NCBI GenBank assembly: GCA_947179155.2
Contig: OX359278.1
Location: 25,863,797 to 25,927,796 of the forward strand
Source of the DNA: Hedera helix
Lineage: Eukaryota; Streptophyta; Magnoliopsida; Apiales; Araliaceae
Length of the DNA stretch: 64,000 nt
Direction: 5' to 3'
The translations under genes were made by a program, and so were the position numbers. Position 1 is the first letter of the stretch. Every line of letters starts with the position of its first letter. Positions 1 through 11,536 of this stretch are shown piece by piece. The notes beneath the pieces were generated by a model. That model worked only from the letters and a program-made list of their open reading frames with translations, had not been told where the DNA came from and did no database searches.

Positions 1-899
1 CATCAATGGTTTCAACAATAGGTATAACAATTGTGAATGAAACAAGGCTCAAATTTTATTAAACAGAATATTTGAATCTTAAAATGCTGAGTAGCCACTA
101 AGGACCCTGAACTAACGAGGGTATAATAGAGTTTCCTCTGACCCTTTCAGTAGTTTTGGTTTTCAAGGGGATCAGCCTATTCAACCCGCTGTATATGCAT
201 TACATTTAGTCAACTGACGCCAACGTTGGTTTCCCTATATAAAATTCCCTAATTTAAGGTTGTTCAATTCTCAGACTTAATATAAGAAATCCGCACCCAA
301 CAATAGTTTGGATAAACTTTTAAAAGTATTCAAGTTATGGAATTTAGAAACGCAATGTCTAGCTGAACTATTAGCTTTAGACATTTTTAATACAGTTCAT
401 GAATCAAAAACTAATAAGCTTCAAATGCACTAAGTGCGATTTTATAAACAATATGGATGTGGGATAATTTTAAATAATTAAACCACTTCAAGCTCTAACA
501 ATAAATACAAGTATATAAACTTGTTCAATAATAATTGAGTAGGGTTAGAGAACTTGCAATAATAAATACAAATTAGGGTTAAAGGAAACTTGCAATGTAA
601 ATTACAGGTTAAGTTAAGAAAACTTGTCTTGTTTGCGACGTACAACTAACAAATTCAACTAATTCCCTTTGAATAGACCTAACAATTTAATCACATTGAT
701 CTTTAAATTAGTGTCATATACACGTAGGTATGATGACCTTTATAACTCTTACAAACCACATAATTTATTATTTATGGATAATTAAACACTTACGAAATAT
801 TATCACTACCTGATAATATTTCAAACACAAAGAACCTATATTAACTATTTAATATAGTTCATGCAATCGTCTAATATTATTAACAATTTAATAATATTT

Positions 900-1260
900 T
901 ATTGACATTGTAGTATTATTCATCATTTAATAATACCTTATAAATTTTTTAAGATTAACTAATATTATTAATCATTTAATAATATTTTATTAATTATCTA
1001 ACAGTATTAATCATTTAATAATATGTTATTAAGTATATAATATTATTAATCATTTAATAATATTTTATTAAGTATTTAATATTATTAATCATTTAATAAT
1101 ATTTTATTAATTATCTAATATTATTACTCATTTAATAATATTTTATTGACTTTAAAATATTATTATGCACTTAATAAGATTTTAATAATTTTCTAATATT
1201 ATTATTTATTTAATAATATTTTATTACCTTTATTATATTATTATTTCAATAATAATATTT
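900..1260. repeat. AT-rich tandem hairpin array in LTR fragment
   Basis: Degenerate tandem repeats of about 39 bp. Each monomer contains AATATTATTAA, a short spacer, then TTTAATAATATT, so each can fold into a hairpin. The same array occurs at 3535-3880 and 12825-13092 with a different number of monomers. Confidence 0.8.
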
Positions 1261-2240
1261 ATACACCTTTAAATCATTAAATCAATTATTTATATATTTA
1301 AAAATATATTTATTAAGTCCAAAAATACTAAAATGATTTTTGGAACATTTTTCATTTTCTGACCCGACCCGACCCGGTTCGGTTTTAAATATTTTTTCGA
1401 GAACAGTGCACATTGTCGCGGCGCAGTGATTAACACTGTAACACGGCGCCCCAGCGCTGTACTGCAGAATGTTGCCCACTATTGATTTTTTTGACAGTTT
1501 TGATACTTTTTGATCAAACATTGATAAAATGAAATATACACATCCAAATAACACCAAATCAGTGTTGATGTGTTCCTAACTTCTTGTTTTACAATATTCC
1601 ATGATTCGATCGTCTTTTTGAAAATGTTTTACACGAAATTTACGGATCGAACCATTTATGGTTTAAAAACGACATCATTTGCGGTAAAAGCTATAACTTC
1701 TTTGTTATTCAATATTTTTGAAAAGTTCCAAAAGGGTTTTTATTTAAAACTCATAGATCTAGTTTTCTATCCATAAAAATCCAATTTTCGATTTGTACAT
1801 TTCAAAATACAACATTAAACATAACATGTATCGTTATGATTTTACCGGTAAAACGTGTTACGAACATTTCTACAACTTTTATGCATTTTTCAAATACCAA
1901 ATCATGTTATAAACACATAGAACTATGAATATACATATATTACATAGTTAAATACTTCTAGACTAGCAAAATGAGTTTTGATCGGTTAAAAATAGATTTT
2001 AACCGTTCAAAATCATTCTAGATTACAAAAATAAAATTTAAGAAGAGATAGAGCACTTTTAAACCTTGAGGTCTTCAATGCTCTTCTTCTTCTCCTACCA
2101 AAGTATGTTATGAGATTGTCGAACATCCACCAAGCACTAGCTCTAGCTTTTTCTCTCAATACTTAGGTGTTTTCTCTCAATACTTAGGTATTTTTCTTTC
2201 TAGCGAAGCTTCAAATGAACTAACAACCAAACCAAGTGTG

Positions 2241-2245
2241 TGGAG
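2241..2245. other. Candidate left target-site duplication of E1 (TGGAG)
   Basis: These are the five bases next to the 3' LTR. The matching right-hand copy cannot be tested because the other LTR is truncated at 13092. The homologous intact LTR also reads TGGAG at about 4902-4906, which fits insertion into an E1-family LTR. Confidence 0.4.
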
Positions 2246-3534
2246 TGTGACGACCCCAAATCCGGGTTCTTTAACCTCAGGTTTAGTTCTCACCGTACAA
2301 TACTTAACAACAATGAAATATATAAATTGTATTCAAATTTTGCGGAATAATATAAAAGGTTCCTTAACAAAAGACTACACTTCCCAAGGTCTATTAACCT
2401 TAATCTTAATCATTACATATCTTAAGGGAAATACAAAAGATTTACAAAGTAATTACATAACAGTAATTTAAACTAGCATGCATCTACTAAACTACGCATT
2501 TGCTTTCCCCTTGCCTTTGTCTGACTTAGAGCAGTCGGGCTTAGCTGAAATATAGTCATGATATAGCAAGAATGAGCAACTAAATGACTCAGCAAGTTTA
2601 TAAACAACAACATACGATATATCATGATGAAGGGAAATAACTTCAAGGTTTTCAACAATAACAATTGTGGAAGATATCAAGAATCAATGTTCAATATAAG
2701 AATAGATTGATTCTTTACAGTTGAGTGGTCTTTAATGACCGTTAACTACTACTAAGGTAGAACAGACATACAATCTCTGACACCTTGTTAAAAATAACGG
2801 GACACTTGAGGGGATCAGTCCTTTCATGTCCTATGTATATGCATAACATTTAGTTTTCTTGCGCAAATTCGGTTACCCGACAATATAAAAATCCCCTTTA
2901 ACTAGGGTTGTTCTTTCTCAGTCTTACTATAAGAATCCGCATCAGCTAATGGTTTAGATAAACTTTTAAAATATTCAATTAGATGAATTTAAACATGCAT
3001 TTGTCTAGCCGAAACAATTAGCTTAGACATTCTTAAATAGTTCGTAAATTACTGAACTATAACATTTGCAAAGGCACTATGTGCGAATACAATACAATAA
3101 TGATGTGGAGTAATTTTCGATAATTAATTCACTCAAAGTTTTGTCAAATAACTACGAGTGTAGATACTTGCTCAACAATAATTGAATTGCTCAATGTAAA
3201 TAAGATTGAAGAATACTTGCAACAATAAATACAAGTTAGGGTTAAGAAGAAACTTGCAACGTAAATTACAAGTTAAGTTAAGAAAACTTGCCTCGTGCGT
3301 CGTCTACGGCTAACCAACTTAATTTAACAATCCTTGAACGAACCTAACAATTAAATCAGTTTGATCTTAAATTAGTATCATATACTTGTAAGTATCATGA
3401 GCTTTATAACCTTACGAACCACATAATTTATTAATTATGGGTAACTAAACACTTGAGAAATATTATCACTACTTGATAATATTTCAAACACAAAGAACCT
3501 ATATTAACTATTTAATATAGTTCATGCAATTGTC

Positions 3535-3880
3535 TAATATTATTAACAATTGAATAATATTTTATTAACATTGTAGTATTATTCATCATTTAATAATACC
3601 TTATAAATCTTTTAAGATTATCTAATATTATTAATCATTTAATAATATTTTATTACACTTCTAATATTATTAATCGTTTAATAATATTTTATTAAGTATA
3701 TAATATTATTAACCATTTAATAATATTTTATTAAGTATCTAATATTATTAATCATTTAATAATATTTTATTAACTTTATAATATTATTATACACTTAATA
3801 ATATTTTAATAATTTTTCAATATTATTATTTATTTAATAATATTTTATTACCTTTATTATATTATTATTTCAATAATAAT
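3535..3880. repeat. AT-rich tandem hairpin array in E1 3' LTR
   Basis: About 39-bp degenerate repeats, each with inverted AATATTATTAA and TTAATAATATT arms. It lies downstream of the TATA-like box in the element direction, so it should be transcribed. Confidence 0.8.
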
Positions 3881-3982
3881 ATTTATACACCTTTAAATCA
3901 TTAAATCAATTATATATATATTTAAAAATATATTTATTAAGTCCAAAAATACTAAAATGATTTTTGGAACGTTTTTCATTTT

Positions 3983-4110
3983 CTGACCCGAACCAGACCC
4001 GACTGACTCGGCCCGACCCGACCGAGTTCGAATTTTATTATTTTTCTGAAAACAGTGCACTGCGGCGCGGCGCAGTGATTAACACTGCAACACGGCGCCT
4101 CGGCGCTGTA
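3983..4110. other. GC-rich palindromic island in E1 3' LTR
   Basis: An island in very AT-rich DNA with repeated GACCCG units and inverted GGCGC and GCGCC motifs. Its counterpart in the older copy is at about 1360-1460. Confidence 0.7.
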
Positions 4111-4908
4111 CTGAAGAATGTGCTCACTTTTTGATTTTTTTGACAGTTTTGATACTCTTTGATCAAATATTGATAAAATGAAATCTACACATCCAAATAA
4201 TACCAAATAAGTGTTGACGTATTCCTAACTTCTTGTTTTACAATATTCCATGGTTCGATTGTCTTTTTGAAAACGTTTTACACGAAATTTACGGATCGAA
4301 CAACTTAGGGTTTAAAAACGACATCTTTTGTGGTAAAAGTTATAACTTCTTTGTTATTCAATATTTTTTAAAGGTTAAAAAAGGGTTTTTCTTTAAAACT
4401 CATAGATCTAGCTTTCTAGCCATAAAAATCCAATTTCCGATTTGTACATTTGAAAATACAACATTAAACATAACATGTATCGTTAGGGTTTTACCAGTAA
4501 AACGTGTTACGAATATTTCTACAACTTTTATGCATTTCTCACATACCAAATCATGTTATAAACACATAGAGCTATGAATATACATGTATTACATAGTTAA
4601 ATACATCTAGACTAGCAAAATGAGTTTTAATCGGTTAAAAATAGATTTTAACCGTTCAAAATCATTCTAGACTACAAAAAATGAATTTTAAGAAGAGATA
4701 GAGCACTTTTAAACCTTTGGGTTTTATTTGCTCTTCTTCTCCTTCTACCGAAGTACGTTTTGTAGCTAGTAGACATTCACCAAGGCCTTCCTCTAGCTTT
4801 TTCACTCAACACCTAAGTGTATCTTCCTTTTTCTCTAGAAAATGCTCTCACTTCCTCTCTTTTATGCTCTAGCAAATGAACCAACAAGCTTGGCTTAATG
4901 GTGGAGCA

Positions 4909-4921
4909 TCATATATATAGC
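4909..4921 (-). promoter_or_regulatory. Candidate TATA box of the E1 LTR
   Basis: CTATATATATGATG on the minus strand, preceded by the U3 part of the LTR and followed by less AT-rich sequence. It is a reasonable place for the retrotransposon promoter; no other evidence is visible. Confidence 0.5.
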
Positions 4922-5165
4922 CAAGCTAAGCCTTCATTAACATATCTAATTCACCAATGTTGGTGAAATTAAAGCCTAAGTATGCTTACTATTTGATGGA
5001 TGGACAAGGTGAGTGACATGTTGATTGACTAGGGTTGTTGAGCTACTATGACAAGGAGTGATTTAGAAGCAATGAAACAAATCAAGCAACCCCCATGTGG
5101 GTCCCCTAATGGCCGGCCAAATGGTCATTTGTTGGCTAATTTTGCTTTAATTTTTGCTACATAAA

Positions 5166-5170
<5 letters not shown>

Positions 5171-5210
<40 letters not shown>
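5171..5210. repeat. (AT)20 microsatellite
   Basis: Forty bases of uninterrupted AT dinucleotide inside the E1 3' LTR. Confidence 0.97.
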
Positions 5211-5218
<8 letters not shown>

Positions 5219-5664
5219 TCAATTGTTGGCCAATTTTGACTTCCTATTGGGCTCTATGTTGGACTTAGGGATTAAATATATTGGGCTCATTTATTGCATT
5301 GGTTTGGGCTCAATTTAAATAACACATTGGGCTTACATTAAATATTATAGGTTACATTTAATTAAATAAAGCATTAGACTTGTTTAATTAATTATATGGA
5401 CTAGTAATTAAATTAATTACATGGGCTACTAGGTTAATAGCTTTGACCTAGTTTATCATCTCATTTGGATTTAAAATATAATCCAATTAGATTTGCTTTA
5501 ATTAATTATACACCTTGCTTTAATTTTTTAAATAAATATACGCATACACAAGTACATTTATTTAATTATCTAAAGTACAATTAATTAATACAAAAAGTTT
5601 AAATTCATTGCTAAATATTTATTAAGTATATTTACAATGACTAATGAAATTCGTGATCATTACA

Positions 5665-5690
5665 TTCTCCCCCCTCCCCCCCTTATAAGA
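5665..5690 (-). other. E1 polypurine tract
   Basis: On the element strand a purine run (mostly G) directly precedes the 3' LTR start TGTAATG. This is the expected primer for plus-strand DNA synthesis. E2 and E3 have the same arrangement at 30088-30099 and 39755-39770. Confidence 0.88.
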
Positions 5691-5718
5691 ATTCCGTCCT
5701 CGGAATTACAAATTTAAA

Positions 5719-6240
5719 CTACTCAAAAAGATTCGAATAGTTAGCCCTCATCTTTTCTTCAAGCTCCCACGTAGCTTCCTCAGCGTTGTGGTTCCTTCAA
5801 AGGATTTTGACAGAATGTATAACCTTATTCCGTAATTTCTGCTCTTTCCTATCTAGGATCTGGACAGGAATTTCCTCATACGATAAGTCTTTCTCGACTT
5901 GTATTGACTCATAGGATATGACATGTTTTTAGTCTGGCTTGTATGGTCGCAACACTGATACGTGAAACACATTGTGAATATGCTCCAGTTCAGGAGGTAA
6001 AGCTACCCCGTACGCCACTTCACCCACTCTCTTTAATATCTCGAACGGTCCTATGAACCTCGGACTCAGCTTCCCTTTCTTTCCAAATCGGATCTTCCCC
6101 TTCTAGGGAGATACCTTCATGAACACAAAACTCCCAACTTCGAAGTCTTGCTTTTGTCGATGTAAATCGGCGTACTTCTTTTGACGGTCCTGAGATGATA
6201 CTAACCGAACTTTTATTACATTGATAATTTCTACAGTCTA
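5719..6240 (-). pseudogene. E1 integrase C-terminus and chromodomain, decayed
   Basis: Continues the reading frame of the integrase ORF after a TAG at its end. The conceptual translation shows the integrase C-terminal block ([40 protein letters not shown]), then the linker YEEIPVQILDRKEQ and a chromodomain-like end with EEATWELEEKM and a terminal stop at 5719-5721. Chromodomains of this type target integration to heterochromatin marks. I count about four internal stops, several at positions where the sister copies have Gln or Trp codons. Confidence 0.85.
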
Positions 6241-7638
6241 TTGAACCAATTCTGGTCCCAACAGTCGTCGTTCCCCTACCTCATCCCAACATAGAGGTGT
6301 TCTGCATTTTCTTCCGTACAATGCTTCGTAAGGCGGCATGTCTATGTTTGCATGATAACTGTTGTTGTATGCAAACTCAACTAGTGGTAGATGGTTTTCC
6401 CAACTCTCCTTGAAATCCATCACGCAGGCCCTGAGCATATCTTCCAATGTCTGTATTGTTCTTTCACTTTGCCCATCTGTCTGCGGATGATACGTTGTAC
6501 TCATTCTCAACTGTGTCCCCAATTTCTCCTGAAGACTTCTCCAAATTTTTGACGTGAAGCACGGATCTCTGTTTGACACAATCGATACCGACACCCCATG
6601 TCTCAAAACTATCTCCTTAATGTACAGTTTAGCCAATTGATCCAAACTAAACTTAATCTTGATCGGCAAAAAGTGCGCTGATTTTGTTAGTCGATCCACA
6701 ATCACCCATATCGCGTCATATCCCTTTTGTATTGCTGGAAGTCCTACCACAAAATCCATTGTGATATGCTCCCATTTCCACTCAGGAATTTCTAACGGCT
6801 GTAGTAATGCACTTAGTCTCTGATGTTCAGCATTTACCCTTTGACAAGTTAGGCATCGGCTGACACATTCTGCAACCTCCCTTTTTAAATTCGGCCACAA
6901 AAAATGCTGACGCAAATCTTGATACATCTTTGTACTCCCCGGATGTATCGAGTATCTCGTACTGTGGGCTTCTTGCAAAATCTCCTCTCGTAGTTCAGGC
7001 ACTAGTGATACCCAAACACGATTTTCAAACCTTAGCAATCCCATGCTATCCTCCTTAAATTTGACCTCTTCTCCTTCGGTCATTCTCATCATGATTCTGA
7101 CACATTCTTCATCTTTGTCTTGAGTCTCTTTCACCCTATCTAACAGGGTTGGGCTTGCTTCCACTTCCATTGACTCATTTGGATTTCTCACCTCCAACTC
7201 CATTCGAGCCATCTCTTGAACCAATTGTTCCTGATCTGTCAATATAAACAATTTCTCCCTGCTCTTTCTACTTAGAGCATCTACTACTACGTTGGCCTTA
7301 CCGGGATGGTATAGAATTTCACAATCGTAGTCTTTGATCAATTCTAACCATCTCTGTTGCCTCATATTCAACTCCTTCTGTGTGAAGATATACTTCAGAC
7401 TCTTATGGTCTGTGAATATCTCACATTTCTCTCCATACAAATAATTTCTCCAAATTTTAAGGGCAAACACTACCGTTGCTAGTTCCAAGTCGTGGGTAGG
7501 GTATCCCTTCTCGTAATCCTTCAACTGTTTGGACGTATACGCAACGACCTTGCCGTTTTGCACAAGCACACAGTCAAGTCCCTTGTGCGATGCATCACTG
7601 TAGACTGTAAAATCTCTTGTATCGTCCGGTAAAGTCAA
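6238..7638 (-). pseudogene. E1 RNase H and integrase (pol, central part)
   Basis: A long open stretch of 466 codons. It starts in RNase H ([20 protein letters not shown], later [11 protein letters not shown] and VVDALSRKS). It goes on into integrase, with an HHCC zinc-binding region ([18 protein letters not shown] then CVSRCLTCQ) and the DDE core ([16 protein letters not shown], then the second block, then [19 protein letters not shown]). The second catalytic block reads VSNRDPCF, where E2 and the family have VSDRD, so a catalytic Asp is Asn here. It is not a free-standing gene: it continues the RT frame across a TAG at 7669-7671. Confidence 0.92.
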
Positions 7639-7671
7639 TACAGGTGCTTCACTAAGTCTTTTCTTTAGCTC

Positions 7672-8508
7672 CTAAAAACTTTCCTCACACTTCTCCGTCC
7701 ATACATATTTCACCGTCTTCCTTGTTAAATTGGTTAATGGTGTTCCTATCTTTGAAAAATCTTGAATGAATCTCTGATAGTAACCCGCTAACCCTAAGAA
7801 ACTTCTAACCTCCGTTGGCGTCCTTGGTTGTTCCCAATTCATCACCGCTTCAACGTTTGCCGGATCCACTGAAACTCCCTCCTTGTCAATAACATGACCT
7901 AAAAATTGAACTCTCTCCAACCAGAATTCACACTTCGAAAACTTAGCGTACAACTGCTCCTTCCGTAAAATCTCCAACATCAATCTTAGGTGTTCAGCAT
8001 GCTCCTCCTCCGTTTTAGAGTAAACCAAAATATCGTCAATGAACACAACAACAAATTTATCCAAGTACTGCTTGAATATTTTGTTCATCATGTCCATAAA
8101 TGCGGCTGGCGCATTCGTTAGTCCAAACGACATCACCAGAAACTCATAATGCCCATATCGAGTTCTGAATGCCGTCTTGAGTACATCCTCCTTCCTGACT
8201 TTCAACTGATGATAACCAGTCCTCAAGTCAATATTTGAAAAGTACTTCGCCCCTTTCAATTGATCGAAGAGATCGTCAATTCGTGGCAACGGGTACTTGT
8301 TCTTAATTGTTACCTTATTTAGCTCCCTATAATCCATACATAGTCTCATCGATCCATCATTCTTCTTTACAAACAACACAGGTGCTCCCCATGGAGAAAC
8401 ACTTGGTTGAATGTACTTATTATCCAACAACTCCTGTAGTTGAATCATTAACTCCTTCATTTCTACTGGAGCCATCCATATACTACGTGAGCCAAATACC
8501 CTACACAA
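7672..8508 (-). pseudogene. E1 reverse transcriptase
   Basis: Ty3/gypsy RT of about 270 codons. Visible blocks are [40 protein letters not shown], the [20 protein letters not shown] block, [34 protein letters not shown] and the catalytic [14 protein letters not shown]. The upstream join to protease is damaged: GYLAHVV runs almost directly into the MAPVE block, so about 155 bp found in E5 are missing and the frame changes. RT copies the element RNA into cDNA in virus-like particles. Confidence 0.93.
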
Positions 8509-8588
8509 CCTTTCTTCAACAATTTCTTGGCCTGCATCATCGTCAGACGTGTTGATTGTCTAGACGACTTGTTGCCATAAAATACGAC

Positions 8589-9443
8589 CTAAAACTTGTT
8601 CGGCGTCTTAAGGTGTATACATTTCTTTTTACAATCAATTACCGCTCCGTGGTTAAACAACCAATCCATTCCAAGTATAACGTCAAACTCCCCCAAACGT
8701 ATCAGAATTAAATTCACATTCAGTTTCTGACCCCTGATTTCAGCACAACAATTTCTATGTATATACTCTACAGGAATCACTTTTTTATTTGCAACTTTTA
8801 TGTTCATTGGGTTATCTAATTTTTCTCTAGGCAATTCTAACCGTCTAGCGAATTCATCAGACGCAAATGAAGAGGTAGCACCCGAATCAAACAATACATA
8901 TACATTTATATCATTGATCGGAATAATACCTGACACTACGTCTTTTGATTCAACGGCGTCCTGCACCGTCATATTGAAAGTCGGTGCCGTTGGTTTGTTC
9001 TGTGGCACCGGGCCTCCAATGGTAAGCTTGTTGTTATTGTTTCCCTTATAGCCCGAACTCCCTCCGGTATTCTTTCTCTTTGGACAATCCTTCAACTGAT
9101 GGTTCATTGCTCCACATGAGAAACAACCCTTCCTCTTAGGCGTGGGACAATTGGGAGCGATGTGCCCCTCTTGCCCATAGTTGTAGCAGACATTCTTTCC
9201 CCTCATACATTCTCTCGCGTGATTCTTCTCGCAGTTACTGCACTTGTTGCCTTTCTTCTGTTCACTTCCTTGGGGTGTCCCCGAACTGTTGTTACTGTTG
9301 TTCCAGTTGCGCTTGTTCAAGTTACTGCCCCCACTGCTATTACTTTCTCGGTTTCCCCCATCGTTTCTCTTCTTGTCACGTTCCTCGTTATGTTTGTTGA
9401 GGGCCTCATTTCCCTCTTCAGCTATTATAGATTTCTCCAGCAA
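8589..9443 (-). pseudogene. E1 gag C-terminus (zinc knuckles) and aspartic protease
   Basis: A Ser/Asn-rich linker leads to three Cys-His knuckles: CSNCEKNHAREC, CYNYGQEGHIAPNC and CFSCGAMNHQLKDC. The middle one has Tyr in place of the second Cys. Then comes a retropepsin-like protease with VLFDSGATSSF as active site and VILGMDWLFNHGAVIDC as the second conserved block. It is in frame with the gag N-terminal part across a TAG near 9505. The chain would bind element RNA and process the polyprotein. Confidence 0.92.
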
Positions 9444-9503
9444 CGTTGCGAAGTTGGTAATCTGAAGAACAGCGACCTTACTGTAAACCCACGGTTTCAG
9501 CCC

Positions 9504-10088
9504 CTATTCAAACCTCCTTGATCTCCTTGCTTCAGTGTCCACCTGGTGTGGAACAAATCTTTCCAATTCGTTGAACTTGGCGGCATAGTCAGATACTGTC
9601 ATACTACCCTGTTTAAGTTCCAGGAATTTGACTTCCATCTTGGCCTGTGTACTCTCTGGGAAGTAGTTCTCCAGGAACACTTCCTTGAATTGCGCCCACG
9701 CGATCGTTCCCTCCCCTGCTCTACTCTTATTGGCTTTCCACCAATGGCTGACCTCTTCTTTCATCATAAAGGTAGCAAATGAGGTCATCTGCTCCTCCGC
9801 GATTCGTGTGACCTCGAAGACTTTTTTCATCTCCTTTAACCAGGTCTGTGCTTCTATAGGATCCGTGGTCCCTCTGAATTCGGGTGGTCCTATCAGTTTG
9901 AAATCCTTAAAGCTGGCTAGTGGAGCGGCATTGTTTGGTGCTCCAGCAGCTTCTGCGTTGCGTCCGCGGAATGCTCCCATTAGCATTTCCACAAACTCTT
10001 GGATTGGGTTTTGCGGTACCCCTCCTGCGTTAACTGACTCTTCAGGTGGTGGTGGGGGTAATCGTTGATTTCTTCTCTGTGCCGGCAT
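9504..10088 (-). pseudogene. E1 gag N-terminal (capsid-like) region
   Basis: Starts at ATG 10088 with a basic, proline-rich leader, then the retrotransposon gag domain (FKLIGPPEFRGTTDPIEAQT, VSHWWKANKSRAGEGTIAWA, FLELKQGSMTVSDYAAKFNE). The E5 gag has the same order and spacing. The frame stops at a TAG after RRFE and resumes in the zinc-knuckle segment. The ATG is preceded by CAG-AAA, a 3' splice-site-like context seen in all four chromoviruses here. Confidence 0.92.
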
Positions 10089-10093
10089 TTTCT
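10089..10093 (-). promoter_or_regulatory. Candidate 3' splice site before E1 gag
   Basis: On the element strand the sequence reads TTTCTTTATACAG then AAA and the gag ATG. A T-rich stretch ending in CAG immediately before the start codon resembles a plant intron acceptor. Confidence 0.45.
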
Positions 10094-10436
10094 GTATAAA
10101 GAAAATTTAAATTTATTAAAGTTGTTTCAATTTTTTTACTCTCGTTTTGTAGCTTAAGTAACTAAAGCACAAATAATCATCTCGACACATATAAACATAA
10201 ACGGAAATGCATTTATATTCATATGCTAAAACACAGTGTATAACACTTTTACATCATAAGCATACTGCTATAAACGCTATTAACCCCGACTATTAAAACA
10301 AAAGACGGGATCTAACATAAACATATCCCACAACTTCATAGAGTTGGGATTTACAACATACTAACCCTCTATCAACCAAAAGTTGGGTTTCTACTGTATC
10401 TATGTACATACAACATAAATAAAGAAAATAATACAA
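10094..10436. other. E1 spacer between extra ORF and gag
   Basis: AT-rich, with no coding signal that I can see. The repeated 'CCAACTTTTG' type strings on the element strand also occur between the extra ORF and gag of E2 and E5, so it is a conserved untranslated leader segment. Confidence 0.6.
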
Positions 10437-11294
10437 CTAACAGCGCATCCCTCGATGAACAACATCGTAGTACTCCTCATCTCCGATAGCCCTGACCACG
10501 CCCTTACTAATGGTGTGCAAGGTTTGGCCCTCCTCAACAGGGTAATAGTGCACCCTACTCTGGAATCTACCAAAGGATGAGCGATAGACATAACTGAGCC
10601 TATATATCCTCACCTTCTTCTCCCTGACCTCGTCCTCCAGCTCTAGCATCTGCCCGTGAGCTGCATCCCTCTGGATCTCCATGTCCATTCTGTCCTCTAT
10701 CGCCTCCTACCAGTGGGCACGGATGGCGGCTTTCTCTGCCTGAACCTGCTGAACCTTCAGCTCAGCCTCGGCTAACCTAGTCTCAGCCACTGCCAACTTA
10801 GCCTGCAGCTCCACATCCTGATCTACGAGCTGATGAGTTAGCACTGCAAAGTACTCCACCGAATCCTCGTACCCCTGTACCTGATCCTCCAGTCCTATAA
10901 TCCTCTCTTTCAGCTCTGTGTTCTCGCTAGAGAACTGGTAAGTTACATCCTTGTACTGATCCTCCATATGTTGGTGGGTCAGATTCTGCTCCTCTAAATG
11001 CTGAACCCTTGCCTCTAGCTCCTCATTTCTATTAGTCAATCCCTCTATGATGTCAGCGGCAGTAATGCCCATGCCATCAGCTGACTCATCCTCCTTGGAC
11101 TCATCAGACTCTGCCTCCTCCTCACTATAAAGCCTCATCACACCGCCCCAGACGGGCTCCACGTGATCTCCCTCCACAGGATATGACTCTGGCTCCTCAA
11201 CCGGTGCAGCCACTCGTGGCTGTGCGGTATCCATATGGATATCCGTATAAATCACCTCATCCACAGCAGTACTCGACTGTCCTATCTCCGTCAT
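10437..11294 (-). pseudogene. E1 extra ORF upstream of gag (acidic, coiled coil), one internal stop
   Basis: Start ATG at 11294, directly after TATAG-G; end TGA-type stop at 10437; about 285 codons with one TAG at 10707-10709. The order is an acidic N-terminal part with GGVMRLYSEEEAES, the motif DGMGITAADIIEGLTNRNEE, a long heptad-like coiled coil (LEARVQHLEEQNLTHQH onward, rich in E, Q, L) and a C-terminal block with SFGRFQSRVHYYPVEEG. The E5 protein (60580-61389) and E2 remnant (24451-25122) share this order. I do not recognise a function. The coiled coil suggests it forms oligomers or binds gag. Confidence 0.8.
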
Positions 11295-11300
11295 CCTATA
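11295..11300 (-). promoter_or_regulatory. Candidate 3' splice site before E1 extra ORF
   Basis: The element strand reads GTGATTATAG then G and the ATG of the extra ORF. E2 and E5 have TTGTAG-G-ATG at the same place. Confidence 0.45.
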
Positions 11301-11520
11301 ATCACATAAATAACACATGTTAGTACAACAATAAAATATATTCATTGATGGAATGAAATGATACTTTATCATGTACATCTCGGCTCGATGGATTTTCTCA
11401 ATCCATCTCCAAAAATACTCAACATGATGAATCTCTCCGATTCATCTCCTAACGCACTCGATATGAGTTTAGTACTAAGGTTATAACCTAGGTTTCGCAA
11501 TCCTAGCGTTTCTAACCTAC

Positions 11521-11533
11521 AGCTCTGATACCA
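11521..11533 (-). other. E1 primer binding site (tRNA-iMet)
   Basis: TGGTATCAGAGCT on the element strand, three bases after the LTR end. It is complementary to the 3' end of initiator tRNA-Met, the usual primer of plant chromoviruses. Confidence 0.93.
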
Positions 11534-11536
11534 ACT

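Larger units (their letters stand above)
1..2245 (-). mobile_element. LTR fragment of the E1 family (old copy)
   Basis: This stretch aligns by eye along its whole length with the interior of the E1 LTR (about 2640-4906). Shared blocks include the AT-rich hairpin array, the GC-rich island near 1360-1460 and the segment near 1570-1900 matching 4220-4540. It has the same orientation as E1. It starts before the window and ends where the next LTR begins with TGTGACGACC at 2246, so E1 appears to have inserted into it. The short ORFs inside are not conserved between copies and I do not call them genes. Confidence 0.85.
2246..5664 (-). repeat. E1 3' LTR, complete (3419 bp)
   Basis: On the element strand it begins TGTAATGATC directly after the polypurine tract and ends GGGGTCGTCACA. 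The end matches the other E1 LTR at 11537. It contains a TATA-like box (4909-4921), a GC-rich island (3983-4110), an AT hairpin array (3535-3880) and an (AT)n run (5171-5210). Confidence 0.92.

Noticed and set aside
900..1260. Regular AT repeats considered as a CRISPR-like or satellite array
   Set aside because: There are no unique spacers, monomers grade into each other and the same array sits inside each LTR of the family.
1282..1776. Short ORFs in the LTR fragment (also 3976-4577)
   Set aside because: The two LTR copies both have ORFs here but with different ends and frames; conserved DNA, not conserved protein.
9162..9521. Plus-strand ORFs with hydrophobic translations over E1 gag
   Set aside because: Shadow frames of a gag/protease coding strand; no independent signal.
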